A stretch of 64,000 bases of DNA from Bacillus sp. Cs-700 (GCF_011082085.1 NZ_CP041063.1:1054001-1118000); one strand, 5' to 3'; shown: positions 1 to 9,487, counted from the stretch's first letter. Program-made: numbers and translations. Notes: a model not told the origin generated them from the sequence alone.

Positions 1-146
1 GCGTATGTCCACATTCTTGTTCCACCGAGAGCCGGTCCTAGGGTTGTATCATGAATCGCAATAATCGCTTTTAATCCTGAAGCTTTATCTTGACAAACAA
101 CCACTTGTTCATAATCGTATTTCTCCATATAAGTAAAAAGTTCCAT
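1..146 (-). CDS. bcd: Leucine dehydrogenase, N-terminal part (cut by window edge)
   Basis: Only the first 48 codons are inside the window; the gene runs off the left edge. The translation begins [14 protein letters not shown] and continues through [19 protein letters not shown], the typical N-terminus of Glu/Leu/Phe/Val dehydrogenases, close to Bacillus leucine dehydrogenase (NAD-dependent oxidative deamination of Leu, Ile, Val). The start ATG at 146 is preceded by a GGGAG ribosome-binding site. It lies 31 nt after ptb, as in the B. subtilis ptb-bcd-buk-lpd-bkd operon, so it should be co-transcribed from the sigma-54 promoter upstream of ptb. The catalytic residues lie outside the window. Confidence 0.9.
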   Translation of the reverse strand, partial: MELFTYMEKYDYEQVVVCQDKASGLKAIIAIHDTTLGPALGGTRMWTY

Positions 147-177
147 CAGTAATCTCCCTCTCTGTTATCCTCTAGTT

Positions 178-1074
178 TTATTTAGCTGAACTTACTGCAA
201 GCGCGATACTATAAACTTTGCTTTCTGAACTATCTGCGCGTGAAGTTAAAACGATTGGTGCTTTAGCGCCAGCAATGACTCCTCCAACTTTTGCATTTGC
301 AAAATAGACAAGTGATTTATACAATGCGTTCCCTACTTCTATTGAAGGAACAAGAAGGATATCTGCTTTCCCAGCTACTTCACTTTGTATTCCCTTATGC
401 TCTGCTGCTTCTATTGAAATAGCGTTATCCAATGCGAGTGGTCCATCAATCACGCATTCAGAAATCTGGTCTCTTCTATTCATCTGAGTTAGCGCCGATG
501 CATCAAGCGTCGCTTGCATAGCTGGATTAATGACTTCTACTGCGGCTAACGGAACAACTTTAGGGCGCTCAATGCCAATACTTCTCGCAATCGATACGGC
601 GTTATTAACAATTTCCACCTTTTGCGTTAAATCCGGCTCAATATTCATACCAGAGTCTGTTACAAAAATCAGTCGTTCATATCCTTGAACATCAAATGCG
701 GCTACGTGCGAAAGAACCTTTCCTTTTCGCAAGCCATATTCTTTATTTAAAACTTCTTTTAAAATTACTGAAGTGGAGACCATTCCTTTCATTAAAACAT
801 CGGCATCTCCATTTCGAACGGCTTGAACAGCCATCCTCGAAGCCTCTTGATCTGACTCCACATGCACAATTTGAAGAGATGATGATTCAGTTAAACCTTC
901 ATCTGTTAACATTCGCTTGATATCTTGCTTATCACCGTAAAGAATGAATGAAGCCAGTTGCTTCTGAATAGCTTTATGAACCGCTTCAATCACTTCTTTA
1001 TCTGCAGCAGCAGCAAGTGCAATCGTTTTGTTAGGTTGTTTGGATACTTCCATTACAAGTTGATCTAGATTCAT
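178..1074 (-). CDS. ptb: Phosphate butyryltransferase
   Basis: A 298-residue protein of the phosphate acetyl/butyryltransferase family, the usual length for Ptb. It converts branched-chain or butyryl-CoA to the acyl-phosphate, which the downstream kinase (buk, outside the window) would turn into the acid. Visible family stretches include DADVLMKGMVSTSVILKEVL (about 90-109) and the C-terminal GGVIAGAKAPIVLTSRADS. The ATG at 1074 follows a GGGGGGA ribosome-binding site. It is the first gene of the bkd operon and lies directly downstream of a sigma-54 promoter and the convergently used end of bkdR. Confidence 0.93.
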   Translation of the reverse strand: MNLDQLVMEVSKQPNKTIALAAAADKEVIEAVHKAIQKQLASFILYGDKQDIKRMLTDEGLTESSSLQIVHVESDQEASRMAVQAVRNGDADVLMKGMVSTSVILKEVLNKEYGLRKGKVLSHVAAFDVQGYERLIFVTDSGMNIEPDLTQKVEIVNNAVSIARSIGIERPKVVPLAAVEVINPAMQATLDASALTQMNRRDQISECVIDGPLALDNAISIEAAEHKGIQSEVAGKADILLVPSIEVGNALYKSLVYFANAKVGGVIAGAKAPIVLTSRADSSESKVYSIALAVSSAK

Positions 1075-1106
1075 TGATGTCCCCCCTCTACGCCATCATA
1101 CTATTA

Positions 1107-1123
1107 TGCAAGTTCCGTGCCAA
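1107..1123 (-). promoter_or_regulatory. Sigma-54 (-24/-12) promoter of the ptb-bcd-bkd operon
   Basis: Read on the minus strand, TTGGCACGGAACTTGCA matches the sigma-54 consensus (TGGCAC-N5-TTGCA) at all conserved positions, with GG and GC in correct register. It lies about 33 nt upstream of the ptb start. The adjacent gene encodes a sigma-54-dependent activator, which supports the call. Confidence 0.92.
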
Positions 1124-1165
1124 TTCCGCATTATTGTCGTTACAAGGTTTTAAGCTGATGGGATA

Positions 1166-1198
1166 TGCAATATCTTGCACACCGCGCAATTTATTGCA
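1166..1198 (-). promoter_or_regulatory. Candidate BkdR upstream activating sites
   Basis: Two similar 14-bp dyads lie just upstream of the sigma-54 promoter: TGCAATATCTTGCA (1166-1179) and CGCAATTTATTGCA (1185-1198), 19 bp apart start to start and so on nearly the same helix face. The second overlaps the last codons and stop of bkdR. Enhancer-binding proteins such as BkdR usually bind paired dyads 50-150 bp upstream of their promoter, which fits. Assignment to BkdR is inference from position. Confidence 0.6.
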
Positions 1199-3266
1199 TG
1201 CCAGACTTTTCAATACCGTGTTTTTCCATTTTGTAGTACAAATTACGAAGTGACACACCTAATGCCTTTGCCGTCGCAGTTTTATTTCCCTCATAATGGG
1301 CAAGAGTTTGACGAATTGTCTTCTTTTCAAATTCATCGACTAGCTGAGACAACATTTTGTCAGGTGTTCGTTCAACGAACAGCACATCAGCGTCTTTTTT
1401 CTCACTCAATAATGATGGGAGATGGTGCGAATCAATCATCGTTTCAGAGACATCCATATGAATCACAATTCTTCCCAAAACGTTCTCAAACTCCCTAACA
1501 TTACCTGGCCAATCATAAGATTTTAAATAGTCAACAGCCGCATCCGTTATCCCTTTAACATTTCTCCCATAATCTTGATTAATTTTCGTAAGTAAATGTT
1601 TCGCAAGGGCGGTAATATCTTCTTTCCGTTGTCTCAAAGGAGCTATTTGAATCGGCAGTCGATTTAATCGATAGTATAAATCTTCCCTAAATGAACCATC
1701 GATTATTCTTTTTTCCAGTTTCGCATTTGTTGCTGCAATTATTCTTACATTAATTGAAATTGGCTTCGCTCCACCTACACGAACTATTTCTCGCTCCTGA
1801 AGAACGCGAAGAAGCTTTGCCTGAGTCCCTAGAGATACCTCCCCTATTTCATCAAGGAATATACTCCCTCCATTCGCCTCCTCAAAAAGCCCTCGTTTAC
1901 CACCCTGCCTAGCACCTGAAAATGCGCCATCTTCATAACCAAAAAGTTCGCTTTCAAATAAGGATTCAGAAATAGCAGCACAGTTCACTCTGACAAATTT
2001 GTTGTATTTACGATCACTTGCATTATGTATGGCATGGGCAAATAGTTCTTTACCTGTTCCCGATTCACCACGAAGAAGAACCGTTGCTGGCGTCGAGGCT
2101 GCCAGTTTCGCTTGTTGTACAGAGAAAGTCATTTCCTCTGACTTCCCGATAATATCTTCAAAGGAATACTTTGCTTCAAGTGTTCTGATTATTTGTCTCG
2201 CTCGTTGAAGTTGATTGTTCAAAGAGTGTAGTTCTGAAATGTCATGAATCACACCGACGCTTCCTTTTAATAGACCATCTACTATAACTGGTGAAACATT
2301 AACAACAACTTCTCTTTTTGCGGGGCCGACTTTCATTTGCACGCCACGCACTGGTTTTCTCGTTCTGAGTACACGCATGTGCATGCTTTCACCTTCAGAA
2401 ATGTCTGTATTCGCCGGCTTTCCAATTACTTCTTCCCGTTGAAGACCAGTTAATCTTGTGTAGGCAGGGTTGATCATAAGCCCTTTCCCAGTCTCATCCA
2501 CTACTGAGATTGCCTCGTCAGAAGACTGTATAATAGCTTCGAGCATTGATTGAACACTTTTTAAATTCGTTACCTCTTGCGCCATCTGTTCAATTGCAGT
2601 CATATCTTTAAAAACAGCCAAAGCGCCTATGCGTTTTCCTTCATCATTAAACATCGGAATTCTCGTGGTAATAATTTTTTTACCATTAGGAAGTAACTGT
2701 TCTTTATTAATTTCCGCTTTTCCAGACGAAAGAACGCGTGGAAGTCTACTTGAAGCCATAAGAGACCCAATTATTTTTCCATCCGCGAGCTCTTTGCTAA
2801 TTCCCGTTATTTTCTCGGCACTTCGATTAAATAAGGTTACTTCCTCATTCACATTCACAGCAATCATACCATCATGTGTTGAATCTAAAATAATTTCTTG
2901 TTGTTTGGATTGATGTCGTAACGTATCAATTAATATTTCTTTTTCTTCAATAAGTTTTAAAACAATATTAGCGACCGATCCTGGAATCAGGACAGTATGC
3001 TTTTCTCGCCTGTCTCTTATTTCTTCAAAAACCGCTTCATCTCCGGTAGCTTCTACAATGACATCGATTTCAAATTGATTTAACGCTACTTTCCAGTCTT
3101 CAAATACAGCTATCCCACTATTACGAGCTTTAAGAATACCAGGAGCGCCTTGGTGACAATCCACCATCGCAATAACTTTCATCATTTTAGTTTCCTGCAA
3201 AATCTGCAAAAGCGCCAATCCGCCTCTTCCAGCACCTACAATCATACATGTTCGCAACTTTTTCAT
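1191..3266 (-). CDS. bkdR: Sigma-54-dependent transcriptional activator BkdR
   Basis: Enhancer-binding protein of 691 residues (B. subtilis BkdR is about 692). An N-terminal dinucleotide-binding-like segment (VGAGRGG, about 11-17) is followed by two PAS domains (about 125-240 and 245-355). A central AAA+ domain has Walker A GESGTGKE and Walker [10 protein letters not shown], and a Fis-type helix-turn-helix lies at the C-terminus ([18 protein letters not shown]). The sigma-54 contact loop reads GAFSGA instead of the usual GAFTGA. It should activate the divergent-by-function ptb-bcd-bkd operon immediately downstream. I start at the second Met (3266, AGGGTG site 6 nt upstream); an in-frame ATG at 3284 is the alternative. 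Confidence 0.93.
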   Translation of the reverse strand: MKKLRTCMIVGAGRGGLALLQILQETKMMKVIAMVDCHQGAPGILKARNSGIAVFEDWKVALNQFEIDVIVEATGDEAVFEEIRDRREKHTVLIPGSVANIVLKLIEEKEILIDTLRHQSKQQEIILDSTHDGMIAVNVNEEVTLFNRSAEKITGISKELADGKIIGSLMASSRLPRVLSSGKAEINKEQLLPNGKKIITTRIPMFNDEGKRIGALAVFKDMTAIEQMAQEVTNLKSVQSMLEAIIQSSDEAISVVDETGKGLMINPAYTRLTGLQREEVIGKPANTDISEGESMHMRVLRTRKPVRGVQMKVGPAKREVVVNVSPVIVDGLLKGSVGVIHDISELHSLNNQLQRARQIIRTLEAKYSFEDIIGKSEEMTFSVQQAKLAASTPATVLLRGESGTGKELFAHAIHNASDRKYNKFVRVNCAAISESLFESELFGYEDGAFSGARQGGKRGLFEEANGGSIFLDEIGEVSLGTQAKLLRVLQEREIVRVGGAKPISINVRIIAATNAKLEKRIIDGSFREDLYYRLNRLPIQIAPLRQRKEDITALAKHLLTKINQDYGRNVKGITDAAVDYLKSYDWPGNVREFENVLGRIVIHMDVSETMIDSHHLPSLLSEKKDADVLFVERTPDKMLSQLVDEFEKKTIRQTLAHYEGNKTATAKALGVSLRNLYYKMEKHGIEKSGMQ

Positions 3267-3302
3267 CACCTGCACCCTATACATGCAATATATTTCATAC
3301 TA

Positions 3303-3331
3303 ATCATACATCTCTTTTTTAATTTTGACAA
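3303..3331 (-). promoter_or_regulatory. Sigma-A promoter of bkdR
   Basis: On the minus strand TTGTCA (3331-3326), a 17-nt spacer and TATGAT (3308-3303) stand 19-42 nt upstream of the bkdR start. Both boxes match the sigma-A consensus at five of six positions. Confidence 0.6.
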
Positions 3332-3378
3332 ATTATGCACGGTTATTTTTATCGTTTTTTGTTAGTTGCAAACACTGA

Positions 3379-3407
3379 TGGACACTTCATTCCTACTTCG
3401 CTACAAT
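3379..3407 (+). promoter_or_regulatory. Sigma-A promoter of the DUF2627 gene
   Basis: TGGACA (3379-3384), exactly 17 nt, then TACAAT (3402-3407); each box differs from consensus at one position. The gene starts 35 nt downstream. It is back to back with the bkdR promoter. Confidence 0.65.
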
Positions 3408-3441
3408 AGCACTAAGAATGTGTAGAAAGGGTGCACCAGTA

Positions 3442-3681
3442 ATGAGGTTAGTTGCTTTGCTTGTCGTATTAATTCCAGGAATCACCGGCGTTATCGGTAT
3501 CAAATTAATGAGAGATGTTCTTTTCGGTGTAGTAAACCCACCGTTCACTTCTCTTGTTGTTCAATTTATTCTCGGCCTCATTTTCCTTATCGCTGGCCTT
3601 GCTTTCGTTGGTGGATTTATTTTCTATCGCGATCGCAAGCGAAATAAAGTCCAGCCAAGATTCTCTTCTAAAAAACAGTAA
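3442..3681 (+). CDS. yqzF: DUF2627 family membrane protein (YqzF-like)
   Basis: A 79-residue protein with two hydrophobic segments (about 1-18 and 32-54) and a basic tail RDRKRNKVQPRF. This pattern matches the DUF2627/YqzF family found next to bkdR in Bacillus. The ATG at 3442 has an AAAGGG site about 11 nt upstream; the longer in-frame start at 3418 has none. Its function is unknown. It is one of the few plus-strand genes here, has its own promoter, and is followed by a bidirectional terminator shared with spo0A. Confidence 0.85.
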   Translation: MRLVALLVVLIPGITGVIGIKLMRDVLFGVVNPPFTSLVVQFILGLIFLIAGLAFVGGFIFYRDRKRNKVQPRFSSKKQ

Positions 3682-3742
3682 TTTTTTACTAAAAGATCCT
3701 TCGTAACAGCACAGGTTCACATTGTAGTCATCTCCCAGACAT

Positions 3743-3783
3743 AAAAACAAAGCCCACTTCACAAAAGAAGGGGCTTTGTTTTT
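3743..3783. terminator. Bidirectional intrinsic terminator between DUF2627 gene and spo0A
   Basis: The arms AAAACAAAGCCC and GGGGCTTTGTTTT have U-runs on both strands. It ends the plus-strand gene and, about 80 nt past its stop codon, spo0A. Confidence 0.8.
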
Positions 3784-3861
3784 CCATATTAATTAGAAAC
3801 GTTCTGTTAAGCTTTCATCAATTCTCAAATAGAGATAACTTGATTTATGTTTGAATTGGAT

Positions 3862-4662
3862 TTACCTAGTGTGAGAATAATTATCCATGTTGTGCTCAAT
3901 CCGAAGCTTATCAGCAACCATTGCAATGAACTCAGAATTTGTTGGTTTCGCTTTAGACATACTCACTGTATAGCCAAACAAGTTTGAAATAGACTCTACA
4001 TTCCCTCTACTCCAAGCAACCTCAATCGCATGACGAATCGCACGTTCAACCCTGGATGAAGTTGTATTGAATTTTTTCGCAATATCAGGATATAGGACCT
4101 TCGTGATTGAACCTAATAGTTCAATATCATTATAAACCATCGTAATCGCTTCTCTTAAGTACATATAACCTTTAATATGTGCCGGTACCCCGATTTCATG
4201 AATAATACTCGTGATGCTCGCATCAAGATTTCTAGGGCGACTTTCACGCTGAGGACGCTTATATGAGCCATTACTTGTTGTAAATGTTGTTTTCTTACCA
4301 CTCACTTGCCTTACATGACTTGCTAAATTATCCATATCAAACGGTTTTAAAATAAAGTAGGATGCTCCTAAATCTACTGCTTTTTTCGTTACGTCTTCCT
4401 GACCGAAGGCAGTGAGCATAATAACGCTACAAGTATAATTCATTTCTCTTAAACGTTCGAGAACAGCCAGGCCATCTAAATGCGGCATAATAATATCAAG
4501 TACAAGTACATCAGGTTCTTGATCTTCAAGAACTTCTAAGCATTCCTGACCATTGGAAGCGGTTCCGACTACCTCCATATCCTCTTGTCGTGACATATAT
4601 TCCTCAATTAAATTCACCAATTCGCGATTATCATCAGCTAGACATACTTTTATTTTTTGCAC
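3862..4662 (-). CDS. spo0A: Stage 0 sporulation response regulator Spo0A
   Basis: Master regulator of sporulation entry, 266 residues (the usual length is 260-270). The N-terminal receiver has the acidic pocket DD (10-11), phosphoacceptor Asp56 in VLVLDIIMP and Lys in ILKPFD. A variable linker of about 20 residues leads to the Spo0A DNA-binding domain, where the recognition helix [18 protein letters not shown] is conserved. The start is GTG at 4662. It follows spoIVB on the same strand, as in all Bacillus. A sigma-H-type promoter and one perfect 0A box lie upstream, indicating phosphorelay feedback. Confidence 0.98.
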   Translation of the reverse strand: MQKIKVCLADDNRELVNLIEEYMSRQEDMEVVGTASNGQECLEVLEDQEPDVLVLDIIMPHLDGLAVLERLREMNYTCSVIMLTAFGQEDVTKKAVDLGASYFILKPFDMDNLASHVRQVSGKKTTFTTSNGSYKRPQRESRPRNLDASITSIIHEIGVPAHIKGYMYLREAITMVYNDIELLGSITKVLYPDIAKKFNTTSSRVERAIRHAIEVAWSRGNVESISNLFGYTVSMSKAKPTNSEFIAMVADKLRIEHNMDNYSHTR

Positions 4663-4707
4663 GGCTCCGTCTCTCCTTCCACAAGTTTGGTTACCGTAGT
4701 AGTATAG

Positions 4708-4736
4708 AAATTCAACGGAAGTTGTAAATTCCCTCT
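4708..4736 (-). promoter_or_regulatory. Candidate sigma-H promoter (Ps) of spo0A
   Basis: On the minus strand AGAGGGAAT (4736-4728), 11 nt, GTTGAATTT (4716-4708). Against the sigma-H consensus RnAGGAwWW-N11/12-RnnGAATww there is one mismatch in the -35 and none in the -10. It ends 45 nt before the spo0A start, matching the known sigma-H control of spo0A in B. subtilis. Confidence 0.65.
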
Positions 4737-4840
4737 AAAATTTCTAAAAACATTTAAAAACAATATTTATTCTTCATCATTCTCTAGCATACTTCAATTT
4801 ACTACACATAATTACACTTTCTGAATAATCTTTCAATTTT

Positions 4841-4847
4841 GTCGAAT
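4841..4847. promoter_or_regulatory. 0A box (Spo0A binding site)
   Basis: TGTCGAA is a perfect match to the 0A box TGNCGAA, in the spoIVB-spo0A gap about 105 bp upstream of the sigma-H-like promoter. Position supports autoregulation; a single heptamer is weak evidence on its own. Confidence 0.5.
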
Positions 4848-4886
4848 TTTCTTCACCCAAAGTATACCATGGTTTGAAAATGAAAG

Positions 4887-4925
4887 AAAGCGAACATTGA
4901 GCTTTTTTAGCTCGCTGTTCGCTTT
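4887..4925 (-). terminator. Terminator of spoIVB, overlapping its coding end
   Basis: On the minus strand AGCGAACA pairs with TGTTCGCT, with inner GAGCT/AGCTC pairs, followed by TTCTTTCATTTT. The 5' arm encodes the last residues of SpoIVB and the TAA lies in the apical loop. Confidence 0.75.
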
Positions 4926-6202
4926 TCATTACGACTTTCTTCATAAATATTAATACCAGCTTCTTCTAACATCCATTCAATATGAACGCCATAGCCTGAA
5001 GTGGAATCATTAACAAACACATGAGTAACCGCTCCAATTACTTTTCCATCTTGAATAATAGGGCTTCCACTCATTCCTTGTACAATCCCACCCGTTTCAT
5101 TTAACAACTGAGGATCAGTTACTTTTATAACCATTCCTTTTGTAGCAGGGAACTTCTGAGGAATTGAACTGATAACTTCTACATCATATTCTTTTACCTC
5201 ACTACCTTTTACTACTGTTAAAATTTTAGCTGGACCTTCTTTCACTTGATGAGATAGTGCAATCGGCATTGGCTTATCATACAGGCCTTTTTTTACTTCT
5301 TGGTTCATTTCTCCGAAAATACCGAAAGGACTGTTCCGTGTTATTGTACCCAGCTTTTGATCCGTTTTAGAAAATCTTGCTAGCTTTTCACCAGGGTGAC
5401 CGTTGCTACCTTTTTCAATTGATGTTACAGAAGAGGGATAAATTTCTCCCCGATTAACAACAATTGGCTTCTTCGTATCCATATCAGAAATAACATGCCC
5501 TAGAGCACCATATTTTTTCGAATCTGGATGATAAAACGTTAACGTGCCAACTCCTGCTGCAGAGTCACGTATATACAACCCAATCCTGTATGCTTCATTT
5601 TGTTTATCCTTAACAGGAACCAACTTCTTACTAAGTTCTTCGTTTTCTCTTACAATCGTCACTTCTAATGCTTGGCCACTATTTGCTGCTTTTTTTACAA
5701 TCGAGCCAATATCGCTCATTTTTTGAACGGCTTGACCATTTATCTTAGTGATAATATCGCCTACTTGAATGTCAGCAATTTCTCCTGGTGACCGATCTCC
5801 TTGATTCGTATGAATTAAATGGTGACCAACAACGAGTACACCACGAGTGTTTAATTTTACGCCAATTGATTGTCCACCAGGTATAACTTTAAAATCAGGA
5901 AGAACTTTCACATCAACTTTTTTAATTGGAATATTTCCAACAGTTAAATCCAGAATATCAGAACCGCTTTTGGCGCCGTTAACCGCAATTTCTTTCCCCA
6001 CCGGGATAAGACTTGCGACTTCAGAGCTTCCAAGCGTTGCAACGGCAGTAGTAACAGAGGATATTGTTGTTTGATCTCCTTCAAACATGATAATCTCATC
6101 AGGAATTGATAAAAATAACTGTATTGGTTTTGAAAAACCAATTACGATTAAACCTCCAAGGAGAACTACTCCTAACAGCTTTCGAAACATCTCTATCTTC
6201 AA
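4907..6202 (-). CDS. spoIVB: SpoIVB serine peptidase (forespore signal for sigma-K activation)
   Basis: S55-family peptidase secreted from the forespore that cleaves SpoIVFA and so triggers pro-sigma-K processing. It has an N-terminal membrane anchor ([12 protein letters not shown]), a PDZ domain around 115-200 (residues [13 protein letters not shown]) and the S55 domain with GALGHVISD and the nucleophile motif GMSGSPII. I choose the TTG at 6202, which has an AGGAG site 9 nt upstream and gives 431 residues (B. subtilis 426). An in-frame GTG at 6229 has its GGAGG only 1 nt away, and an ATG lies at 6190. It is adjacent to spo0A as expected. Confidence 0.95.
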   Translation of the reverse strand: MKIEMFRKLLGVVLLGGLIVIGFSKPIQLFLSIPDEIIMFEGDQTTISSVTTAVATLGSSEVASLIPVGKEIAVNGAKSGSDILDLTVGNIPIKKVDVKVLPDFKVIPGGQSIGVKLNTRGVLVVGHHLIHTNQGDRSPGEIADIQVGDIITKINGQAVQKMSDIGSIVKKAANSGQALEVTIVRENEELSKKLVPVKDKQNEAYRIGLYIRDSAAGVGTLTFYHPDSKKYGALGHVISDMDTKKPIVVNRGEIYPSSVTSIEKGSNGHPGEKLARFSKTDQKLGTITRNSPFGIFGEMNQEVKKGLYDKPMPIALSHQVKEGPAKILTVVKGSEVKEYDVEVISSIPQKFPATKGMVIKVTDPQLLNETGGIVQGMSGSPIIQDGKVIGAVTHVFVNDSTSGYGVHIEWMLEEAGINIYEESRNEKRTAS

Positions 6203-6289
6203 TCCTTCACTCTCCTCGCTCTTGCTCACACCTCCAACATGGCTGTATCTATAATTTTGCCTTGAGTGGCCGTTATTATAACCTCTAAA

Positions 6290-6320
6290 AATGAAAATGC
6301 TACCCTCAGTTGGATAGCAT
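6290..6320 (-). terminator. Terminator of recN
   Basis: On the minus strand ATGCTATCC pairs with GGGTAGCAT around a 6-nt loop, followed by a T-rich run (TTTTCATTTTT). It starts 7 nt after the recN stop codon. Confidence 0.75.
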
Positions 6321-6326
6321 TACATA

Positions 6327-8024
6327 TCATGATTTAATTTGGTTTGCTTGATATAACAATTCTTTTGCATGTTTCTTTGTAAGCTCTGTCATTTCGGCGC
6401 CAGCAATCATTCTTCCAAGTTCTTCTATTTGCTCATCTGTACTTAAATTTCCAACACTTGTCTTTGTTCGACCTTCACCCGTTTCTTCTTTTGAAATATA
6501 AAGGTGATGATCAGCCATGGCTGCAACTTGAGGAAGATGAGTAATTACAAGTACTTGAGACCCGGCTGAAAGACGCTGTATCTTCTCCGCCATCGCTTGA
6601 GCGACCCTTCCACTTACACCAGTATCTACTTCGTCAAATATAATTGATGTAATACCTTGATGTTTTGAGAAGATGGACTTCAACGCTAACATGATACGAG
6701 ATAACTCGCCACCAGAAGCCGTTTTAGAAAGCTCCTTAAGCGGCTCGCCTGGATTGGTAGAGATCATAAAATCAATATCATCTTGTCCGGATCGATGGAA
6801 AAAGTCTTTCTTACTTTCATCACGATCATTAAAATGAATTGCAAATTCTGTTTTTTCCATATAAAGATCTCTAAGCTCATGGTGAATTGATCCAACAAGC
6901 TCACTAGCTACTTTTTTTCGCAGACCGGTCAAATTATGAGCCTCTACTGTTAAATCAGCCTTAATACCCTTTAAGTCAGCCTGTAGCTCGTCTACGCGAT
7001 CTTCTCTGTTTAATAATTCATCTACTTCATCTTCAATCGAAGCTGCATATTCCAATATGTCTTCTACCGATTCTCCATACTTTCGCTTTAATAATTGGAT
7101 TTCGTTTAGTCGTTCTTCTACAAAATCCAATCGTGCGGGATCAAATTCAAGTTGATCACGATATGTATTTAATTTACCTGCCGTTTCTTCAAGTAGATAA
7201 AATTGATTAGCTACTTCTTCATGGTATCCCTGTAGTTCTTCATCAAGGTCCGCAACTGACTCTAGTTGTGACATCGCAAGCCCTACCCAGTCTAGTCCTT
7301 TATTATCTCCATGTAGGGAATCATAAACATCCTGAAGAGCGGTATATAGTTTCTCAAAATTACCTAATCGTAATTTCTCGTCCATTAACTGATCATCTTC
7401 ATTAGGAGAAAGCTCAGCTTTCGTGATTTCTTCAAGTTGATATTGAATTAAATCCAGCCTATGAGCCATCTGCTGTTCATTCTCGGTTAAATTTTTCATT
7501 TGCTGCTGGATTTTTTTGTATCTTTGAAAGATTTCCCTGTATTCAAAAAGAGCCGGACCAATTGAACGTTCTCCAAACTGATCGAGCAAAGTAAGATGCT
7601 TATCAGATTGCATTAAATCCTGATGTTCATGCTGACCGTGAATGTCAATAAGCGTTTGACCAATCTCTCTCAAAATTCCAAGCGTCACTAACTTTCCATT
7701 TACTCGGCAGATGCTTTTACCTGTATGTGAAATATCACGGCGCAGTACTACCATGTCATCTGTAAATTCGATTCCGACATCTTCAAGTTTTTGCACCGTT
7801 GGATGGTTTGTATCAATATGAAATAATCCTTCAATTTCTGCTTTTTTCGTTCCATAACGAACGAATTCAGCTGAACCTCTCCCACCAACTAATAGCCCTA
7901 TGGCATCAATAATGATGGATTTACCAGCACCTGTTTCTCCAGTAAGAACGGTTAACCCACGCTCAAATGAAACGGTAATCGCTTCTATGATCGCAAAATT
8001 ACGAATGGATAGTTCCGCTAACAT
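6327..8024 (-). CDS. recN: DNA repair protein RecN
   Basis: SMC-like ATPase acting early in double-strand break repair; 565 residues (B. subtilis 576). Walker A GETGAGKS (about 29-36), a long central coiled coil (about 150-370), the ABC signature TASGGELSR and Walker B IIFDEVDTGVSG are present, followed by the H-loop region VITHLPQVAA. The ATG at 8024 has a GGTGGGAG site. It follows argR by 33 nt, the conserved argR-recN pair, and ends at a good terminator. Confidence 0.97.
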   Translation of the reverse strand: MLAELSIRNFAIIEAITVSFERGLTVLTGETGAGKSIIIDAIGLLVGGRGSAEFVRYGTKKAEIEGLFHIDTNHPTVQKLEDVGIEFTDDMVVLRRDISHTGKSICRVNGKLVTLGILREIGQTLIDIHGQHEHQDLMQSDKHLTLLDQFGERSIGPALFEYREIFQRYKKIQQQMKNLTENEQQMAHRLDLIQYQLEEITKAELSPNEDDQLMDEKLRLGNFEKLYTALQDVYDSLHGDNKGLDWVGLAMSQLESVADLDEELQGYHEEVANQFYLLEETAGKLNTYRDQLEFDPARLDFVEERLNEIQLLKRKYGESVEDILEYAASIEDEVDELLNREDRVDELQADLKGIKADLTVEAHNLTGLRKKVASELVGSIHHELRDLYMEKTEFAIHFNDRDESKKDFFHRSGQDDIDFMISTNPGEPLKELSKTASGGELSRIMLALKSIFSKHQGITSIIFDEVDTGVSGRVAQAMAEKIQRLSAGSQVLVITHLPQVAAMADHHLYISKEETGEGRTKTSVGNLSTDEQIEELGRMIAGAEMTELTKKHAKELLYQANQIKS

Positions 8025-8057
8025 ATTCTCCCACCTTTAAAGATCCTCATTCATATT

Positions 8058-8507
8058 CTACAGCATATCAATAAACCGTTGTGATAACATCGGGGCCGCA
8101 TCGGCGCTCTTACAAATAATGAGAATTGTATCATCTCCGCTTATATTCCCCATAATCTCTTCCCAGTCTAAATTATCGATTAGAGCACCGATAGCATTAG
8201 CGTTACCAGGAAGCGTTTTCATTACAATAAGGTGATCCGCATGATCGATACTAATAAACGCGTCTGTTAAAGTTCTTTTTAATTTTTGAAGCGGGTTAAA
8301 GCGCTGATCTGCTGGCAGACTGTATTTATACCTGCCGTCGATTGTTGGCACTTTAACAAGATGTAGCTCCTTAATATCTCTTGAAACTGTTGCTTGCGTA
8401 ACGTTGAATCCTGCGCTTTTAAGACAATAGACGAGCTCATCCTGCGTCTCAACATCTTGATTGGCAATCATTTCTCGTATCTTGATATGGCGTTGTCCCT
8501 TATTCAT
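8058..8507 (-). CDS. argR: Arginine repressor ArgR/AhrC
   Basis: Arginine-responsive hexameric regulator that represses arginine synthesis and activates catabolism; 149 residues, the normal length. The N-terminal winged helix contains the recognition segment [20 protein letters not shown]. The C-terminal oligomerisation and arginine-binding domain has [28 protein letters not shown], including the ligand-contact aspartates. The ATG at 8507 follows CGGAGG. It is the B. subtilis ahrC equivalent, in the same place between tlyA (yqxC) and recN. Confidence 0.96.
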   Translation of the reverse strand: MNKGQRHIKIREMIANQDVETQDELVYCLKSAGFNVTQATVSRDIKELHLVKVPTIDGRYKYSLPADQRFNPLQKLKRTLTDAFISIDHADHLIVMKTLPGNANAIGALIDNLDWEEIMGNISGDDTILIICKSADAAPMLSQRFIDML

Positions 8508-8542
8508 TGTATAACCTCCGGCAAGTAAAATCTGACAGCCTT

Positions 8543-8591
8543 ATTATATAGTCCCAAACCTTTTTTGTATAGACCCTCATAAATATTCACT
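8543..8591 (-). promoter_or_regulatory. Candidate argR promoter with an ARG-box-like half site
   Basis: On the minus strand TATAAT (8548-8543) follows a poor -35 CTATAC by 18 nt. Immediately upstream AGTGAATATTTATG (8591-8578) matches one half plus the core of the ARG box (TGAAT-W4-ATTCA). This suggests autoregulation but is weak. Confidence 0.35.
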
Positions 8592-8650
8592 TACTAAAAG
8601 AAAAGTCCAACGTTCCGAATTCAGAAAACCTGATAGAATGTTAAACGAGA

Positions 8651-8676
8651 AAAAGGACACACATCGTGTATCCTTT
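8651..8676 (-). terminator. Terminator of tlyA overlapping its stop codon
   Basis: On the minus strand AAAGGATACAC pairs with GTGTGTCCTTT (one G-U pair), then TTCTC. The TAA stop shares its last two bases with the stem. Confidence 0.7.
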
Positions 8677-9481
8677 ATAATTTCTGATGTGCTTCTTCAA
8701 CGACTTCTTCTGCAGAAGGAACATTTTCGACTTTGTTCTCCTGTTTCCAGCCAAGATATAATAGAAATTCGATATTTCCCTCGCCACCAGTTATTGGTGA
8801 ATATGATATACCGTTTACTTGATATCCTTCTAGTTCAGCAAAATCCATCATTTCTTTGAGTACACGATGATGAATTTTTTTATCACGGACAATTCCTTTT
8901 TTGCCTATTTCTCCACGGCCTGCTTCAAATTGCGGTTTGACGAGGGCGATAACTTCACCTTTCTCTTTCAAAATCCCTTTTAATACAGGTAGGATTAATT
9001 TTAAAGAAATGAATGAGACATCTATTGTGGCGAGATCAGGGAGTCCTTGTTCAAAATCCTCTCTGACAGCATATCGAAAATTCGTTCTTTCTTTTACAAC
9101 CACACGATCGTCTACTCGCAGTTTCCAGGCTAATTGATTGTAACCTACATCAAGTGCATAAACGAGGGAAGCGCCATTTTGAAGTGCACAGTCTGTAAAA
9201 CCACCAGTAGAAGAACCAATATCTAAAACCACTTTGTTTTTGGGATCCAGAGAGAAGACATCAATCGCCTTCTCTAACTTTAAACCCCCACGTCCAACAT
9301 AACGTAGCGTATCTCCTTTAATTTGAAGAAGAATATCTTCTGGCACTTTCATGCCTGGTTTGTCCATCCTCTCCGTCTCTGAAAAGACAAGACCTGCCAT
9401 GATTGCTCTTTTTGCTTTTTCTCTCGTATCAATTAAACCTCGGTTTACAAGGAGTACATCTAGTCTTTCTTTTTTTGCCAT
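8675..9481 (-). CDS. tlyA: TlyA-family rRNA methyltransferase/hemolysin (YqxC)
   Basis: An N-terminal S4 RNA-binding domain (about 4-65, RLDVLLVNRGLIDTREKAKR) is fused to an FtsJ-like SAM methyltransferase domain with motif I VLDIGSSTGGFTD (about 84-96) and the catalytic-region KPQFEAGR. TlyA proteins 2'-O-methylate 16S/23S rRNA cytidines in mycobacteria; in Bacillus (YqxC) the role is assumed by homology. It has 268 residues. The start lies 6 nt after the dxs stop codon, so translation is probably coupled. It sits between dxs and argR as in B. subtilis. Confidence 0.92.
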   Translation of the reverse strand: MAKKERLDVLLVNRGLIDTREKAKRAIMAGLVFSETERMDKPGMKVPEDILLQIKGDTLRYVGRGGLKLEKAIDVFSLDPKNKVVLDIGSSTGGFTDCALQNGASLVYALDVGYNQLAWKLRVDDRVVVKERTNFRYAVREDFEQGLPDLATIDVSFISLKLILPVLKGILKEKGEVIALVKPQFEAGRGEIGKKGIVRDKKIHHRVLKEMMDFAELEGYQVNGISYSPITGGEGNIEFLLYLGWKQENKVENVPSAEEVVEEAHQKL

Positions 9482-9487
9482 GCTTTT

